A model generated the notes under the pieces. The model saw only the letters and a program-made list of their open reading frames with translations, was not told the origin of the DNA and searched no databases. Of a DNA stretch of 64,000 nucleotides, positions 62,934-64,000 are shown piece after piece. Source of the stretch: Fen-183 sp036504335 (GTDB taxonomy: Bacteria > Acidobacteriota > Thermoanaerobaculia > UBA5066); the NCBI GenBank assembly GCA_036504335.1, contig DASXVJ010000019.1, positions 4,307 through 68,306 on the forward strand. Direction: 5' to 3'. Both the position numbers and the translations under genes were made by a program. The stretch's first letter is position 1, and each line of letters starts with the position of its first letter.

Positions 62934-64000
62934 ATGACGATTTCCCCAGGCACACGCCTCGGCCCCTACGAGATTCTTGCGCCCCTCGGGGCCGGGGGGA
63001 TGGGAGAGGTCTACCGGGCCAAAGACACGCGCCTCGCGAGAGAGGTCGCGATCAAGGTGCTGCCGGAAGAGTTCTTCGAAGGTGAAGAGAGGAGAACGCG
63101 CTTCGAGAGGGAAGCGCGACTGCTCGCAGCGCTCAATCATCCCGGCATCGCCGCCATCTACTCATTCGAAGAAATCCCCTCTTCTTCCTCCTCTTCGACC
63201 CGCCACCTCCTCGTCATGGAGCTCGTCGAGGGAGAAGGCCTCGACGCGAAGGTCGTCCGCGGCCCCCTCCAGCTCGAAGAATCTCTCTCCTTTGCGCGCC
63301 AGATCGCCGAGGCCCTGGAGGCCGCGCACGAGAAGGGGATCGTCCACCGGGATCTCAAGCCGGCGAACGTGAGGATCACGCCCGACGGTCGCGTGAAGCT
63401 CCTCGATTTCGGCCTCGCGAAGATCTTCGAGAGCGAGGCGACGGTGTCGAATCCGTCGATCTCGTACTCGCCGACGCTCACGGCGCGGGGCACGGCCGCG
63501 GGCGTGATCCTCGGGACCGCGGCGTACATGAGCCCCGAGCAGGCGCGGGGCAAGCCGGTCGACAAGCGGACGGACGTCTGGGCGTTCGGATGCGTGTTGT
63601 ACGAAATGCTCGTCGGCAAGCGCGCCTTCGAGGGCGAGACGGTCTCCGACACGCTTGCGGCGATCCTCCGTGGTGAGCCGGACTGGGCGGCGCTGCCGGA
63701 GCAGACGCCGGCCGCCGTAAGAAAGATTCTTAGAAGGTGTCTGGTGCGGGACGCCAGGCAGCGCCTCCACGACATCGCGGATGCAAGGCTCGAGCTCGAA
63801 GAATCGAGCGCCGCCCTCTCGTCGGGCTCCTCCGGCCAATTACCTTTCGAAGAAAATCCCGCGTCGCCAGGCCCCACTGCAGGTCGAAGCGACGGGACGA
63901 GACGGGAGAGAGGGAGCAAGAATTTCCTCTCCCTCTTTCTCCCCTGGGCGATTGCGGCCGCGTTCGCGGCCGCGGCGGGGGGGGGGGGGGGGGGGGGGGG
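62934..64000 (+). CDS. Serine/threonine protein kinase (PknB-like), 3' end beyond the window
   Basis: At least 350 residues. The Gly-rich loop is LGAGGMGEVYRAKD, the Lys is in EVAIKVLPEEF, and the Glu is in FEREARLLAALNHPGIAAIY. The catalytic loop is IVHRDLKPANVRI (~residue 138), DFG is LLDFGLAKI and APE is MSPEQARG, all intact. The kinase domain ends near residue 285, and a Ser/Pro/basic linker and a TM helix (FLPWAIAAAFAAA) follow. This is the common Acidobacteriota-type layout with an extracytoplasmic domain expected next. Several F/R motifs lie within it. No stop occurs before the terminal poly-G. Confidence 0.88.
   Translation, partial: MTISPGTRLGPYEILAPLGAGGMGEVYRAKDTRLAREVAIKVLPEEFFEGEERRTRFEREARLLAALNHPGIAAIYSFEEIPSSSSSSTRHLLVMELVEGEGLDAKVVRGPLQLEESLSFARQIAEALEAAHEKGIVHRDLKPANVRITPDGRVKLLDFGLAKIFESEATVSNPSISYSPTLTARGTAAGVILGTAAYMSPEQARGKPVDKRTDVWAFGCVLYEMLVGKRAFEGETVSDTLAAILRGEPDWAALPEQTPAAVRKILRRCLVRDARQRLHDIADARLELEESSAALSSGSSGQLPFEENPASPGPTAGRSDGTRRERGSKNFLSLFLPWAIAAAFAAAAGGGGGGG
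63070..63181. repeat. Dispersed F-R inverted motif pair in the kinase N-lobe
   Basis: The F arm at 63072-63089 is a perfect TTCTTCGAAGGTGAAGAG, read as FFEGEE. The R arm 63160-63181 (ACTCATTCGAAGAAATCCCC) is read as SFEEIP and followed by a Ser run. Loop about 70 bp. A further R-like fragment is at 63273-63288. Confidence 0.65.
63721..63860. repeat. Dispersed F-R inverted motif pair in the kinase linker
   Basis: F arm 63721-63744 (AAAGATTCTTAGAAGGTGTC) and R arm 63842-63860 (ACCTTTCGAAGAAAATCCC), with an R-like fragment at 63790-63803. Confidence 0.55.
63977..64000. other. Terminal run of 24 G
   Basis: The window ends in an uninterrupted G tract after GGCCGCGGC. Such a run at a sequence end is typical of low-quality read or assembly artefact (two-colour sequencing poly-G). 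It should not be translated as a Gly tract of the kinase. Confidence 0.6.

Noticed and set aside
1114..63860. F motif as a fixed in-frame mobile palindrome of the Rickettsia RPE type
   Set aside because: RPE-like insertions add a constant-length peptide. Here many copies replace residues without length change, differ in reading frame (tetR copy) and have variable spacing between arms.

Overview
This is a high-GC (roughly 70%) Gram-negative bacterial chromosome segment. Lol-type lipoprotein factors, a class A penicillin-binding protein, a WaaP/InaA-like kinase, an AAHEKGIVHRDLKPAN-type Ser/Thr kinase and the ispE-tRNA-prs-rplY-pth-rpsF-rpsR-DUF2232-rplI order are compatible with an Acidobacteriota-like organism. 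That placement is an inference; no rRNA is present in the window.

Layout. 1-2.4 kb: lysine/DAP genes dapA(partial)-dapD-lysA. 2.4-9.6 kb: an aldo/keto reductase, a secreted LolA-like protein, an acyl-CoA mutase large subunit with isobutyryl-CoA-mutase specificity residues, a TPR protein, a LolB-like lipoprotein and ispE. 9.6-14.3 kb: tRNA-Gln, prs and a translation cluster (rplY, pth, rpsF, rpsR, DUF2232, rplI). 14.3-19.4 kb: a class A PBP, a small membrane protein and uvrB. 19.47-34.10 kb: a 14.6-kb integrated phage-like element bounded by 39-bp direct repeats of the 5' half of tRNA-Arg(CCU). It carries a tyrosine integrase, both terminase subunits, one large tail-like protein, a serine recombinase, a RecA-fold helicase, a prim-pol and two PC4-like proteins, but no recognisable portal, capsid or tail tube. 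It looks like a phage satellite or a degenerate prophage.

34-41.8 kb: a TMTC-like membrane TPR protein, a PilZ protein, an esterase, a GT39-type glycosyltransferase, a WaaP/InaA-like kinase and an ECF sigma / anti-sigma / Spy-like operon. 41.8-48.3 kb: a BMP-type nucleoside ABC importer (4 genes), an HD-like protein, an SDR lacking the catalytic Tyr and a membrane protein. 48.3-58.2 kb: a fatty-acid catabolism block (acyl-CoA synthetase, carbamate kinase, a TetR regulator with a FadR-like operator, thiolase, FadB-like fusion, acyl-CoA dehydrogenase, MBL hydrolase). 58.2-64 kb: a crystallin-fold secreted protein, thiD, a peroxiredoxin fused to a histone-H1-like tail, a HesB-like protein, a TPR membrane protein, deoB and a Ser/Thr kinase cut by the window end, which finishes in a run of 24 G.

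The most unusual signal is a dispersed purine-rich motif, F = TTCTTNGAAGGTGAAGAG, nearly always followed 30-250 bp later by its inverted copy R = CTCTTCACCTTCNAAGAA. About 13 such F-R pairs, of varying quality, plus single copies lie inside coding sequences (lysA, the LolB-like gene, ispE, a glycosyltransferase, the ABC ATPase, the HD-like gene, the SDR, tetR, fadB, the Ser/Thr kinase). I saw none in the phage element, the translation cluster or uvrB. A second recurring pattern is a -10-like hexamer (TANNNT) 5-9 nt upstream of several start codons that lack a Shine-Dalgarno site, which suggests leaderless transcription.
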